Assembly: GCA_941918925.1 (NCBI GenBank)
Contig: OW799233.1
Span: 2,968,001-3,032,000 of the forward strand
Direction of reading: 5' to 3'
From: Phyto melanocephala
Lineage: Eukaryota; Arthropoda; Insecta; Diptera; Rhinophoridae
Length of the DNA: 64,000 bases
This document shows, one piece after another, positions 42,851 through 55,400 of this stretch. The translations under genes were made by a program, and so were the position numbers. The notes under the pieces were generated by a model, which made no database searches, was not told the origin of the DNA, and saw nothing but the letters and a program-made list of their open reading frames with translations. The stretch's first letter is position 1. Every line of letters begins with the position of its first letter.

Positions 42851-45762
42851 ATAAGATGTATATTTAGCGGGTGCCGTGATGCAAAAAAATTGCGTTATTT
42901 TGGTGCTGATATATATTTCTTGTTCGAAATATTTCGCAAAAAGTAACTGTACGTTTTAACAATTTAAGGAACTATTGCAAACTTAAGCCCAAATTAATTT
43001 CACTAAAAAAATATTACATCCCTAGAGAATGAAAGTTTGGTATGGATTTTTTAATCATTTTCTAATGTCAAATATCGATGTTTTCGTAATGCATTTGATG
43101 AAAACATTTTGACGAACCAATATTCAAAGAAACTTAAAGTCTCGTACAAACTAATTGAAACAAAATAAACAAATTCTCTTTGCTGTCGTTGAATAAATCA
43201 TCACTCACCCTGTCACCATTTGCATTATATATACCATTTGACTGTTTACTGGCTGTTAATTATCCGTTTAATTCGACAAATCACAAAACTACAGAGAATT
43301 TAATTTTTGTTTTCCCCCTGCGTGTTATTTTCATTTCACTTTTTCTTTTTTTTGTGCTTTTGAAGTCCTGATGCGAAAATTATTGCTAATTTAATTTCTA
43401 AAATGCTTTTGCAATAGCAACAATAACAACAGAATATTATGCAAAAAATATCATTTTCAATGCAGGTGAAAATATAACAGAAATGACAAAAATGAATTAA
43501 AAACAAAAAAAAAAAAACCAAATCAGCATTTAATTAAATGGCAAAAATGGTTGGAAATTTTGCAATAAAAATGTTGCAACAAAAATGTTACATAATTCCA
43601 TTAAAGTAGAAGTGTTAACAAAAGAAAAAACGACGACAAAGTATTTGATTATGAAAGAGGAATTTAAACAATTTCACACTTATGAAGGGCGTTTTAAAAC
43701 AAAAATGTTAAATAAATAAAATTTTCATCAACCCACTCATCATCTAAAGAGCTAAAATTATTTGGATTTTTTTTTATATTTTTAAATTGTTAAACAATGA
43801 ACACAGATATAGAAAACGTTTAAACTGGTATAAATAGTTAAGAAGATACAGTCATTTCAATAAATGCGGTTTTCGTAGATGCATCTTGCTTTTTCTAAAG
43901 GAGGGGTGGAAAAAAAAACTTGCCCACATAAAACAGCAGCATGCCAGTTGAAAGCACTAAAAGTAAAGAAAGTAAAAAAAGACAGTGCAAAAACTGGCTT
44001 ACAGACCTGGGCATAAACAACGTAGACACAACGTCTCGGTATTTGTTCAAAGAACTTGCAGCATTATTACTTGGTTTAATGTGGAAATACTTGAACTATT
44101 TTACCCAGCTAATCATGTCTTCAAGACATTATTTTTGAGGCGACCAACACACTTTGTTAGAAGCATAAACGTTTTTAGTTGAAGAGTTTTCCATGATTTT
44201 TTTAAAGGTCTAATCTTTTGCCTTTGCGCTATCTGCCATGGTCAATTGGGTAAGTTGAAATTCACTTACATATCGACGTACGTATGTCTATGCTCTTATA
44301 AGGATTTCATAGCAACAGTACGTATAAATGACAATAGTCAGCAAGCTCACAGTTCTCTATCTATTAAACATTAAGTGGCAATATTGCAGATGCAAGCAAC
44401 GCAACAGCGATTAAATTGTTGCTCTACAAATAAAAAGCCAATAACAATAAAATACAATAAATACCGATTATATACTTTTATACCTATTATTGTTGCTACT
44501 TGTTGTTGTTGTTGTTGCAGTTCTTGTTATTGCTGTTTATTGAATGCGTTGTCATTTTAGTTGTTCGTGTACTTGTTGTTACAAATAATTTTGTATTTAT
44601 TTGTTATAATTTTGTTGTTGTTGTTGATGTTGCTACTTATACTGTCATCATCTTTATATGATGGTTATCATTTTATTATGCCTATTGTTGGTTTTGTTGT
44701 TGATGCTCTTTTATTTTCTTTGTTTAACAACCATTGTTGTTACAGTTGTTCTTGTTGTCATTTTGTGTGTGTAGACAAATGACGCTGTTAGTAGGAATTG
44801 TTATACTAATAGGAATAATAGAAATAATCATAATACGTACAAAATTCTGTACGTATGTTGTACTACACTTTAAGAAAAGTATTTAGAGAACTAAAAAAGA
44901 ACAAAAATATTAAACTGGACTTTATAGAAAAAGGCACAGTCCTCAGAATTAACAATAATCTGTAATGTTGGAGTAAATTAATTTTTTTTTAGATGCGTGA
45001 GGGACTTTAATTCTGACTAATCTACTGGAAATATAAAAGATCTTTTCACGATGTACAATTTTGACTACAAGATAAAATTAAAAATAAGTTCAGTAGGTAC
45101 AAGATTGACATACTGAAGTCTAAATGTATTGAAAAGGAAGCAGGAAAAACTAATGAAACTATAAACAGCCATGTTAAATATATCCTTAATCCTTTACTTT
45201 ACAACTCTTCTTGTACAACTTGTAAAGTTAAATTTTTTAATTTTTTAAAACATAAGTGATGCAAACAGGAAAAAAAATCAAAAAGAATCAGTGCTTATCT
45301 AATAGCTTCCCGATTCCTATGATGAATCCTGTCATATTCCCTACAGTGCAACCGAAAATATCACTAAGATTATCATGGTATCTTTTACAACACAACCAGG
45401 CCCTATGTTTTTGTAACCGATAATATCCCGCAATAACCCCAATAATGCTAAAACAATTATATAAACACATTTAGAAAGGAACAAAGTGGTAGTAGTCAAT
45501 AAAGGCAATCAATGTCTCCTTGACCGATTTGATTATCATAGAACGCATTAGAAAGCGCCTTAAAGAAAAATACAATTATATTAGGCGGAACTATACTTAT
45601 ATCTTAATTACATATGTATGTACAAACATGTTTTTATATCTACGACGGGAGTCTTTACGCTGCATCTGCACAAGCAATTTTCATTGCTAAGCATAAGCAA
45701 AAACGTCGGCACATATACATACCGCTAAAGTATGTCTATTTTCATTGGGTATAGAACACGAC
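42851..45762. other. Intronic DNA with TTG microsatellites
   Basis: TTG repeats at 44501-44517 and 44611-44628. Two overlapping short plus-strand frames near 43941-44182 have no recognisable motif. A GTGAGTGATG donor-like site on the minus strand near 43207 has no readable exon. Confidence 0.4.
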
Positions 45763-46960
45763 TAGGGTTTGGGATTTCTCCGTCCTTTTTATTTTCCCGG
45801 GAAACGGGAATTAAAAAATCGTCTTTCCGGGAATTCCCGAGATTCCCGAAAATAATATTTCTTTTGAAATAAATAATATTTGTTAACTTTAACATCACGA
45901 TTTGGTTAATAATTCATTGTTTTAGTAGTAGTTTATTTTCCTTTAGAGTCCTTATTGTGTCAGCATTAAATATTCCGGAAATATGAACTAAACCCAACAG
46001 ATATCTTTTTTGGACAACACTACTCCACTCGTCTAATACAAGAGCAAACCTCAAATTGTCGCAAATTTGACTAGATATTGTTTTCACCATCGTATTTTTA
46101 ACGGCGTTATAATATTTTATTACAATGTTTTTAACATCAGTTTCATTTTGGTAACGTCATATTTTTACTTTGTGTAATTGTTCGAATAGATATTCCATCG
46201 ACTGCTGCCAATTTTGAAACAATTTCTGGTAATGTTTGGGTGTCTAAAAAACTTTTAATGCTGGAATTATTTTTTTCCTTGGTGCAGGTGTTGAAGAATC
46301 GTTTTCAAATTTTATTTTATGAACCGAAAGAAGGTGCCGTATGAGACCACTAGTACTACCGCCCTTGGACATTAACCTTTTCGGGAAAATATTACATTGT
46401 GCTGCGTTGTCTACTTTTTAGACTTCAGACATTTTGCTTCTAAACAAAGTGAATTTTATAAAAAAGTATTATTAGAAAAATTCAATCATAAATAAAAAAA
46501 TTATACTTACAAATTCTGTGACCACTTTTAAAAACAATTTGTACGTACGATTATATTTATAAAAATGAACCACGGAAACTACTGCTGGATTTACGGTTGT
46601 TATAAAAAACATTTTTATACTAGAAAAGATTTAATTATGTATGTGTGTAATTAATTCACTTGAAATTTATAAGCACTTATTAAAAATAATTCCAGAAAGT
46701 CGTTAACTTTGGCGTGAAATATTTTTGACCGACGATGTTTGTTTTTCTTTTCCATATTCGTATTTGAGAAAAGTTGTAAATACTTAACAATTAAAAAACG
46801 CTAACAAATTAAAAACCTTACTTTTTATTCAAATATTCTTTAAATTTACCAAAACTGATAAGAAATTAAAAATAAAATTAAATATATTTCCTAATATACT
46901 ACATATTTTTTATTTCCCGTTTTCCCGGAAATAAGAGCAAAATTTTTCCGGGAATACTAA
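45763..46960 (-). mobile_element. hAT element, degenerate
   Basis: The left end TAGGGTTTGGGATTTCTCC is hAT-like, followed by CCCGGGAAACGGGAATT. The right subterminal region carries the complementary TTTCCCGTTTTCCCGGAAA and CCGGGAAT but the outermost bases do not match, so the right end is truncated or mutated. The transposase fragment lies inside on the minus strand. Confidence 0.65.
45930..46440 (-). pseudogene. BED-finger hAT transposase N-terminal half
   Basis: On the minus strand, from about 46430 downwards, a BED-type zinc finger reads AAQCN, then SKGGSTSGLIRHLLSVH (C..., H-x4-H ending). Further on, after a frameshift and stop, VKNIVIKYYNAVKNT and FALVLDEWSS (near 46020-46045) give the first catalytic aspartate, followed by RYLLGLVHI. 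The rest of the catalytic and dimerisation region is missing. BED fingers bind the element ends; this copy is dead. Confidence 0.7.
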
Positions 46961-49900
46961 GTGGTTCATTTATAAAATTTAATATTTTTGTTACAATTTT
47001 TATATATTTTTTTTTTTGAGATTTTAAAATATTAATATCAGTTAAAATTATTTCAATTTTACTTTGTGTCTGCAAAGAAACAATATTCAAAAAAATGAAA
47101 CAATTTCGACAGCTCATTGCGGCAATAATTGCTTAAGCAATGATTGCGCAATAAAATGCTACATATGGCAATTTGCGGTCTACACGTCGCAAATTCTATG
47201 GAGGCAATCCAATTTGACAATTGAGGCAATAGATATTGCTACGTGGACCCCCGGGTTATAGTTTTTGTACTATATGTATTGATGATGACGTTGGCAGTTT
47301 CATTACTAATATTTTTATAATAAATGTAATTGCTTTTTTTTATAATTATTTTGTTGTTATAGTTGTTATTTAAGTTCATTGTTTTTTCTTATTGTTGTTA
47401 AAATACTTATACTTAAGTTGCTTGTAACAATTATTATTTTTAAGAAATATTTTTGTAACTTAAACAATAAAAACAACTAAATCAAACAACACACATATAC
47501 ATACATAGACATAAGTTTGTTGTCTTTAAGTATACTTTTTACTCATATTTCAGCTACTGGGGTTTGTTGTTAACGTCATTGTCATCGGTCGTAACAATTT
47601 CATTGTAAACGTAGGGACGTTTGGACGGACATTGTTGTTTTGTTTGACTTGTTACTCGTCTGTCTGTCTCTCTGTCTGTCTTTCTGTCTTTCAGTAAGTA
47701 TTGCATTTTAAAAACAATCACGTTTAATGAATAGATAGAGTAAGATAGCGAAGGGCTCACAACAGCAACATTGTCCAAATGATAAATGGTTAGTGATTAT
47801 GTTGCACTGTCTTTAAGTTCTACATTGAATTGTTGTCTATAGGTAGTATGAGTAAAAAAAAAAAATATTGTTGAATTTTATTAAAACGTTTTGTCAATAA
47901 ATATGAAATGGCATTAATAAAGGAAACGTAAAGCACGAGTAGGTGGAGATTTTTTTGTTTTTATGTTATTTTACGGGAATTAATATTCAAATATTGCTAC
48001 ACTTGCAATATACTGTCATTGGAATATTTTAAGAATGATTACATAAATTTGAAAGTTTTTATAAAATTATTTAGGGTGTCTAAAGAAACTCGAGCGCGTG
48101 CTAGGTGATGATAGGTAAAACGAAAGTCTGAAAATTAATAGACTTAATAATGTCATAAATTTAGAAAATATTAAACGCTTAAAGCAGAAATTATACCGTG
48201 TCGTAAATGTGTTGTTTCTAGTTTACATAAAAAAATTAACTTAAATTTATTAATGTTTTTACTATGAACGTAATGAGCGCTGCATCGTTTAGTACACTTT
48301 TTGAAAATTTTATTTGCAAAATAAATCTTATTGGTAAATCGCCCAATTAATCAGGGAGAATGAATAAATTTAGTTTAAACACATTAATCACCTGTAAATT
48401 TACTTGCACACACATATGCACACACGACTATATGTTAGTGCTTTCCATTAATTTAAATACATGATTATAAGCTCAATGGCGCCCCACAAATTTCACCTGT
48501 CATTATTTTTAAGCCTTTCGATTAGATGCACAGCTACATATGCATGCATACCAACTTATAACTACCCATACAATTATGTGTAACAGAGACCAGCTTTGTT
48601 TAAATGGACAAACAGTCGTATTGAGAAAATATGTTTAAAATCATAATTCCTTTGCCGCATCTACACATACTAGCTGTTTCATATTATTCCATAAAATGTT
48701 TTTTTTTTGTTTTAAAAACAGACCGAACTAGAAAAGTTTAATGTATTCAACAATTTCAGTAATTCAACCAAATATACCCCAATATGCCATTCTCTGATAT
48801 GTTTCGCATATAGACAAACCAACAAGTGCATAAATAACAAAAAGTCAAATTAGCTTAAGTCAAAAATAAAAACAATAAAAACACAATTAAGTAATATTTT
48901 TGCTGCCACGGAGCATAAATACAATTATAGCGTCAAAACTACTAATCTGCATACATTTTCCTTTTTAGAAATTTATATTTTTAGAAATTTAATAAAAAAT
49001 TGTTTATGTATGTATAAAATACAAGTTTGTTCATAAATAAAGAACAAATTATGAAAACTGTAGCATAAATGGAAACTTCTTAATATTGAAAAAATTCCTA
49101 AGGACAACCTAATCGGCTGCTCTACGACATATACATACATAGAACATAGTGTCCAATGTTTAATGCTGACAGAGAGCTATACTTTTCTTCAAAATCTAAG
49201 CATTGTTTTTGTTCTACATATGAACCATAGCGATCAACGTTTACTTATAATATTATTTTTATAGATCTTCTTTGTTGATGGTAAGAAATAATCCAGGAAA
49301 TCATTAACCATGTCATCACTTTGAATTCCTGGTATTCATATCACTCTTACCTAATTGTGGGCTTTGACCTTACGTAAATACTGACTTCATCAAAGATAAG
49401 ATTATCTTTTACAATCTAAGTCAAACCTTAATTTATTATATAAATCTCAGCATGCAAGACGGCACAAGTATTTAGCAGTACAATTGATTTCAAGCTATAA
49501 ATAGAATATTCACAGACAGAAATTGCGTCCACTTGGTTTGGTCTCTTCAAACGTCGTGTCCAAATTAAAAAAGGGACTGTCCACCTATTATTCCTCGTTT
49601 TTATTTCTTTCCGCTGTTCAAAAAAAAAACTGTGAGCTAACTTACGAGCTGCAACCTTTTCATTACGAAAATTTCTCTATAAAAAGATAACAGCTCGTTA
49701 GTTAATACATGGTTTGTCCTATGCATAATACCGTAATACTTTGTTAAAACAGTTGGCATACGAACCTAGACAGCTGTAAAGTCATCAAAAGCGCTAAGTA
49801 CAGCAACACCAAACATTTTTATAAACAATCCAAAGAATTAGCAAATTATTCAAATTTCCCTAAACATTTGTATTAATTTTCAATATTGATTTACAATATT

Positions 49901-52344
49901 TTTTATTTATTTAAACCACCAACTCAAACTGTTAGTTAAATTTTTTTATATTGATTCCTTGTAGTCTTATCGTCTCAATTATAATTTACCGCAATAAAAA
50001 TAATATATACGACATTTTATTGTTGTTTCTTTTATAATTGAAGGTAAAACTGACTGACTGACTGACTGACTGACTGAATGTGTATTTTTTGTTGGTTTTA
50101 TTGTTGGCGTTGTGTGTAGGTGTCGTCGTTTTCTCGTCCAATTTAGTCATTGTTTTCTAAAAACCCCAGTATTATTTCTGTATACAATAAACACACACAC
50201 ACACAGATATAAAAACTCAAATAAATATAATAACTGAGTGTTGCCAGTTAACATTTTTAAGTCTTGAAGGAATATTTTTTAATTTAATTTTTCGGATAAG
50301 TTTTGGTGCTCTTCAATTTGTCTAAGTATCAAAGATTGTTTCTATATATTTGTTAACCTAAAATTTAAACCAAAGCTGACAATTCAGGGTAATTAAACAT
50401 GTAGCAAAAAAAATACATTTTTATTGTTGAAAATTATGTTTAATACTGACTAAACACAATTCGTCGATTTCGTCGCGGAAAACTGGGTGAACTAAAGATG
50501 CTTAAAAGAACTGACTGTCAAATTTATATCAAAACAGTACGTGAAAGTTTTGATGAAAGTACAGTAAAACTTGTTTGGCGTAAAACAATTGTAAGTTCGA
50601 GGAAGAATTCACTTAAATAAACCTCAAAGAGTAAATCATGTCTTTTGATCATAAGCATATTGAGCAATAAAACTAATTTTTTCCTTGATACAATAACATC
50701 GTGTCACTGTTTTATTCCCACTTTAGATTTGATGCATGAATAGAAAATATATCTTAAAGAAGTAGGCGCGCTATTAAAAAATGTATACTTTTAATAATGA
50801 CATTATAAACGTCATCTTTCTACCTTAATTTACTTCAACCAAAGTGAGCGACATGTGTTTTAAACAAGATGTTGCGGCATGTCATAACTATATTCAACTA
50901 TTACATAAAACATTAACTGACCACGTAATTATTATTTCTCTAACTATAATTGGATTGAGATATCATGTCATTTTACGCCAATAATTTTAATTTTTGATGA
51001 ATTTATCAGAGATCAAAGGGCTATGTGAACTAGCTTATTTAGTGAAGTTATTAATAGAAAATTACAACACTTTGTGTACCAGCAAGGCTCTGGTCATTTT
51101 CGCCATATGCTATACCAAATATAACAGTACCTATGTATATATACCATAAGTATATTGCAGTAGAATAATTTTATTTAATTGATATGTAACAACGAGTGTA
51201 ACAACATATTGAAAAGTTATTTTTTCAACTAATAAATAATAATTAGTGAAAAAAACTATAATATTGTATGTTAAATTACAAAGTCTTTTAACACTATTTT
51301 CGCAAAATTAATCTGATTTGACCTCTCCTTTCGTAGTTCCTGGCAACACTGTTGTTAAGTGTTGGTTTCAAATATTTATATTTGCACTTGTACTTGGATA
51401 CAAACACACACTTGTTATCGTACTTGTACTTGTTGTAAAACATTTCAATGGCACGCGTCTTTGTTTCTGTAATCAAAATGAGGGAAATTTCTTTATATAG
51501 AAATGGCCAATTTGAAAATTACTAATTGGTTAAGAATGACAGCTAAATTGAGTCAATCGCATTTATACATACCAACGGTACTACACATACAGAGACATAC
51601 CACAATACAATCGATATACATAAGTGACCTAGAACTATGGAACTTAAATCAAAATCTGCTACGTTTACAAAGGCAAAGTTATTTTTTTAGTGTATGATAG
51701 TTAGTATAATAATTGCAGATTAAATAATTGAGTTAAAATTATGCAGGTTTATTTTATAAGCCAATCAAAAATTTTTGGCAATTTTTTAATCCCAAATACG
51801 CAAGTCATTTTCCGAATTAAGTATTTTAAAAAATTTTATTTATCTACCAAATTGCATATTTCTTCAAAAAAAAAAAACCAGGATTCTTTTTCTACGAAAT
51901 TCGCATAAAAATTAAAATTACTTAAAATGCTTATACTGTACATATATTTATTTCACCGTAGAGCAAACTTTAAACTACTGTTAAGCCATTGTTTTACATT
52001 TTTCTTTTACGTACATTTTTTATCTAATGGATTTTAAGTCAGTATGTAAGAATGTCTATGTACTTATGTATGTGTTAGCAGTGTATATTTAATAAATTTC
52101 GAAATTTCTCTTGAGATTGCTGCCTGTTATTTTAGCTTTGACTTGTATTGAATTCTTGATTTAGTTTTTCTTTTTGTCCAACATCAACTATATTGATTAA
52201 ATTCCAATTGTTAAGTTAAAGTACAAAACAGTAACAACAAAAATAACAACATCGAATTTAATGAATGTGAGAGTATTTTAGAATTTTTCCTGTTTTTTTT
52301 TACTGCACATTTTTCATTTTTATTTGAAATAAAAACTACAATAC
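46961..52344. other. Intronic DNA with tetranucleotide repeats
   Basis: GTCT/TCTG repeats at about 47658-47690 and CTGA repeats at 50049-50077. Near 47110-47255 TTGC/GCAA words alternate and might fold, possibly a degenerate MITE. Nothing else supported. Confidence 0.4.
49638..49704. repeat. 67-bp inverted repeat with 14-bp arms
   Basis: TAACTTACGAGCTG and CAGCTCGTTAGTTA pair at 13 of 14 positions around a 39-bp loop. Function unknown. Confidence 0.5.
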
Positions 52345-52477
52345 GCGTGAGATCATCATCAACATCGTTAGTATCGGGGGACACTGAATGCAATGTTTGT
52401 ATGATTTTTATTGTTGCTGATTTCATACGCATCTCTTCACTTCTTCGCAAACTGATTTTGTCTTCTCGTTTGTCACA
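52345..52477 (-). CDS. Candidate upstream coding exon of the same minus-strand gene
   Basis: The minus strand has an acceptor TATTTTCCAG|TGT (52478-52487) followed by 133 nt open in one frame, ending CTCACGC|GTATTG. The 44 codons include the segment SVSPDTNDVDDDLT and two methionines (MRMKSATIK) that could be starts. The last base leaves phase 1, exactly what the exon at 3511-3645 needs; joining restores an arginine codon at the junction. The exon is less AT-rich than its flanks. Against it: the donor is weak (CGC|GTATTG) and there is no signal peptide, although the short Drosophila Tkv N-terminus I recall also lacks an obvious one. It may be a real first coding exon, a 5' UTR exon, or chance. 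Confidence 0.4.
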
Positions 52478-55400
52478 CTGGAAAATATTTTTTTTTTTAG
52501 GCTGGGAAATCGTTAGGCATTTACTTTGGCTTTAGCCGTATAATGTCTAAGCTGCCAACTTAGGGGGGCAACTTTATGTTACGGAATGTGAAATTGTATA
52601 ACATTTTAAAGAGATTAAATAAAAACTAAACTTAGTTAAGTTAAATGCATTACTTTGGTGATCTAAAAAATCCAGACTCTACTCTTAATTTGGGAGTAAA
52701 ATCTAGACAGGATCAAGATCGCCATAGTCCTGTTGAATCTGCTAATGCCGAAATATTTAAAAGACATTTTATGCTGTGTGTGAGATACATTCCGAAAACC
52801 TATTCAGAAATTGTTCTATGACAATCGAAACTTACATCAAATCCGCAGTTGCTATTATAGTAATCAAAGGCATATTTATTCATCATGGTATTCTTGATTC
52901 GTCAGCTGATCACATTTTTATTCACTTATTTTAAATTTCAGCTGTCAAACTTCAAATCTCAAACTTCATACATTAAAAATATAAACCAAAAGATTCTCCT
53001 TGGACTGAGTTTGCCTTGCTAGAGATCAAAGTTACGATTCTTCTATAATTTTTTTTTTTTAATAAGTTCACATTTACTTGTTTTTCTTATTAAACACCTC
53101 ATAAAGAGAAATCACGAAAAAGTCGTGAATTACTGTTAGCATTTACATTTTCCAGTATTGATCCCATCTCCACGAAGTTCTATAAGAGTGATGTTAGAAT
53201 AATCCGCTGTCACGATTAAGGTTTGCTCGTAATAATAACACATTTCCGAGCCCAAATTAGCCAAGACCCTGTAGCCGATGTGCTTTTTGAGAGACTGTAT
53301 AAGTACAAGTTATTGTAGGAAAATGGTAATAAAATAAGTGGCCATTTTATGTGTTCTGAATTCGAAGTGGAATTACATTTTTCGGAATTGGCAAAGCATT
53401 GTTATTATAAACAACAATGCCACAACACCAATTAAATTTCAAACGGAATACAGAACAGGCTGGAACATAATTCACTTAAAACAAATATTTACATATTTCA
53501 CTGCCAACATATTTTTTTGCTTCAAAAAACAACACACTTTTCACTGAATGACATGTAATATTCGTTACTGCCGTTCGGCTCACTATACTTGTTCATTTTA
53601 TTGCAGTAAATCATAGGAAACGTTTTGCAGTTTATTTCAACAAAACTGCATAAGTATGCGACGTAAACGCATATACAAGCATCAGTATTTTGTTGTCATA
53701 TCACATAGATACAAGGGAGATATAAAAACACTGCAACGGCAATTGAAGTTGGAATATCAGCAACAACAAATGATGAGCTACAAAAAAAAAACATTAAAAA
53801 TAAAACATTGCCGTGTGACAACATTGATCAAAGATGACCTACATACACCTACAAAATGGACATAAACACAACACAAACACAAAATGTAACTGTAAAAACA
53901 ACTGCAACAATAATAAATAACAACAACGACAACAACAATCGTATATATCTCGTAAAATAAAATTGTATCTAGATACTTATATATATTAAAACAAAATGAT
54001 ACGGAAGGGAAAAAAGTGCAGAAAAATAAAAATATTTTAATTCATGTTGCTAGTGTGTGTGTAAGGCGTATGTGTATAATAATATTACGCATAACATGCA
54101 ACTGCCTACACTTTACCAAGGGCAAAATACAGCTCACACACATTATGGTAATACGGGGACTAGGCTGATTGTTCGTCTGTCTGTTTGGCTGCGTTCACAT
54201 GACAAATGTTCATGATTGTGTCGAATCCTGTATTAAGTATCTCTTTTTGCAGTGCACGTGTATCTGTGTATGCATATGCCAGCGTGAGTGTTTGTGCAAA
54301 AATCTTGAATTTAAAATTATATTCATGAGCGAGTAGTTGTGCTAGTTGTTGGTGTGCTTTGATGCAACTACCACAAAAGTTCACATATTGAATTTTGTTA
54401 AAGCATTGATTTGATGGTATATCGAACTCAAAAAATGAAATCATTTTAAAAATAACAAACACACATGTATCTAATACTGTGAAGGTTATTTTCAATAGCA
54501 AACTATTTATTCCAGCAGAAAAAAATACACAGTGCATAAATGTGAAAAACTCTGCATAAATTGAATATAGACAACAATTGTCAAATCTATGTCATGATAT
54601 AAATGCTGCCCCCTTCATTAAAAAATCGAAAGCCTTAATTATTTGGCATTTCTAGAACAAATTTAGTCAAATTTCTTAAAGACTATTTCGCGACTCTACA
54701 GTATTTTCATGGACATACCATTTTCAGTGCTCTATTTTGATTTCTATTTCAAATAAAGCAGGGTGTATCTTTAGGCAAGCACCACAATCTCAACTAAAAC
54801 AATAAACTGATGCTTGTCAATAAAGATTGAAAATAACAACAGCAACAGTCAGAAAAAACTGACAAAAAAGAATTAACAAAAACAAACAAAAATCGATTGA
54901 TAGAGAACGCAAAAAAGCTAAAGTTGATTGTGTTCCCATTTCTCATGTATGGATGGTTTAAATACGTTGTTGACATTTTGTGCTGCATGCAGCACTCGGA
55001 ATGTAACACACAGAGAAAGTAACCGCTCATGATGAGTTTCAATGTGTATTGCCTGCGAACGATGGAGGAAGATCAATGAAACATGATTTTGCTACACGTA
55101 TCTGCCGAGGTAAAGCATGTACCAGCCTGCTACCGGCCCATGGAGGTATGTAAGCTTGTTATCATCCTGAATGCCTGCCGACTAACATACCAGCGTGTGT
55201 GTGTGCATTTATTTTTTTTTTATTTTTGACCATTATATCCCAGCCAAGGCGTTGTTCACATGTTTGAATGTGGTGTGTGCAAGAGTTCGAAAAGTTATTG
55301 GACAGACCAACAAAAAACACAACAAGGTGACTTATTGTGAAAATACTCAACCAATCATACCATTGATTGGTGAGAAAATGAGGAATTACATTTTTATGCT

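Larger units (their letters stand above)
3646..52344 (-). other. Candidate giant (about 48.7 kb) tkv intron
   Basis: This is the interval between the well-supported exon at 3511-3645 and the candidate upstream exon at 52345-52477. The exon phases agree (1 to 1) but the upstream donor is weak. I found no other convincing minus-strand coding exon between them. Almost all recognisable sequence inside is transposon-derived, as expected of a long regulatory intron. If the upstream exon is wrong, the intron still extends upward from 3646 by an unknown distance. Confidence 0.4.

Noticed and set aside
43941..44182. Pair of overlapping frames as a small gene
   Set aside because: Neither has a motif or splice signals; lengths are within chance for this composition.
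54160..54537. 125-codon minus-strand frame
   Set aside because: No recognisable domain; neighbouring frames and repeats explain nothing more, and it lacks convincing exon boundaries.
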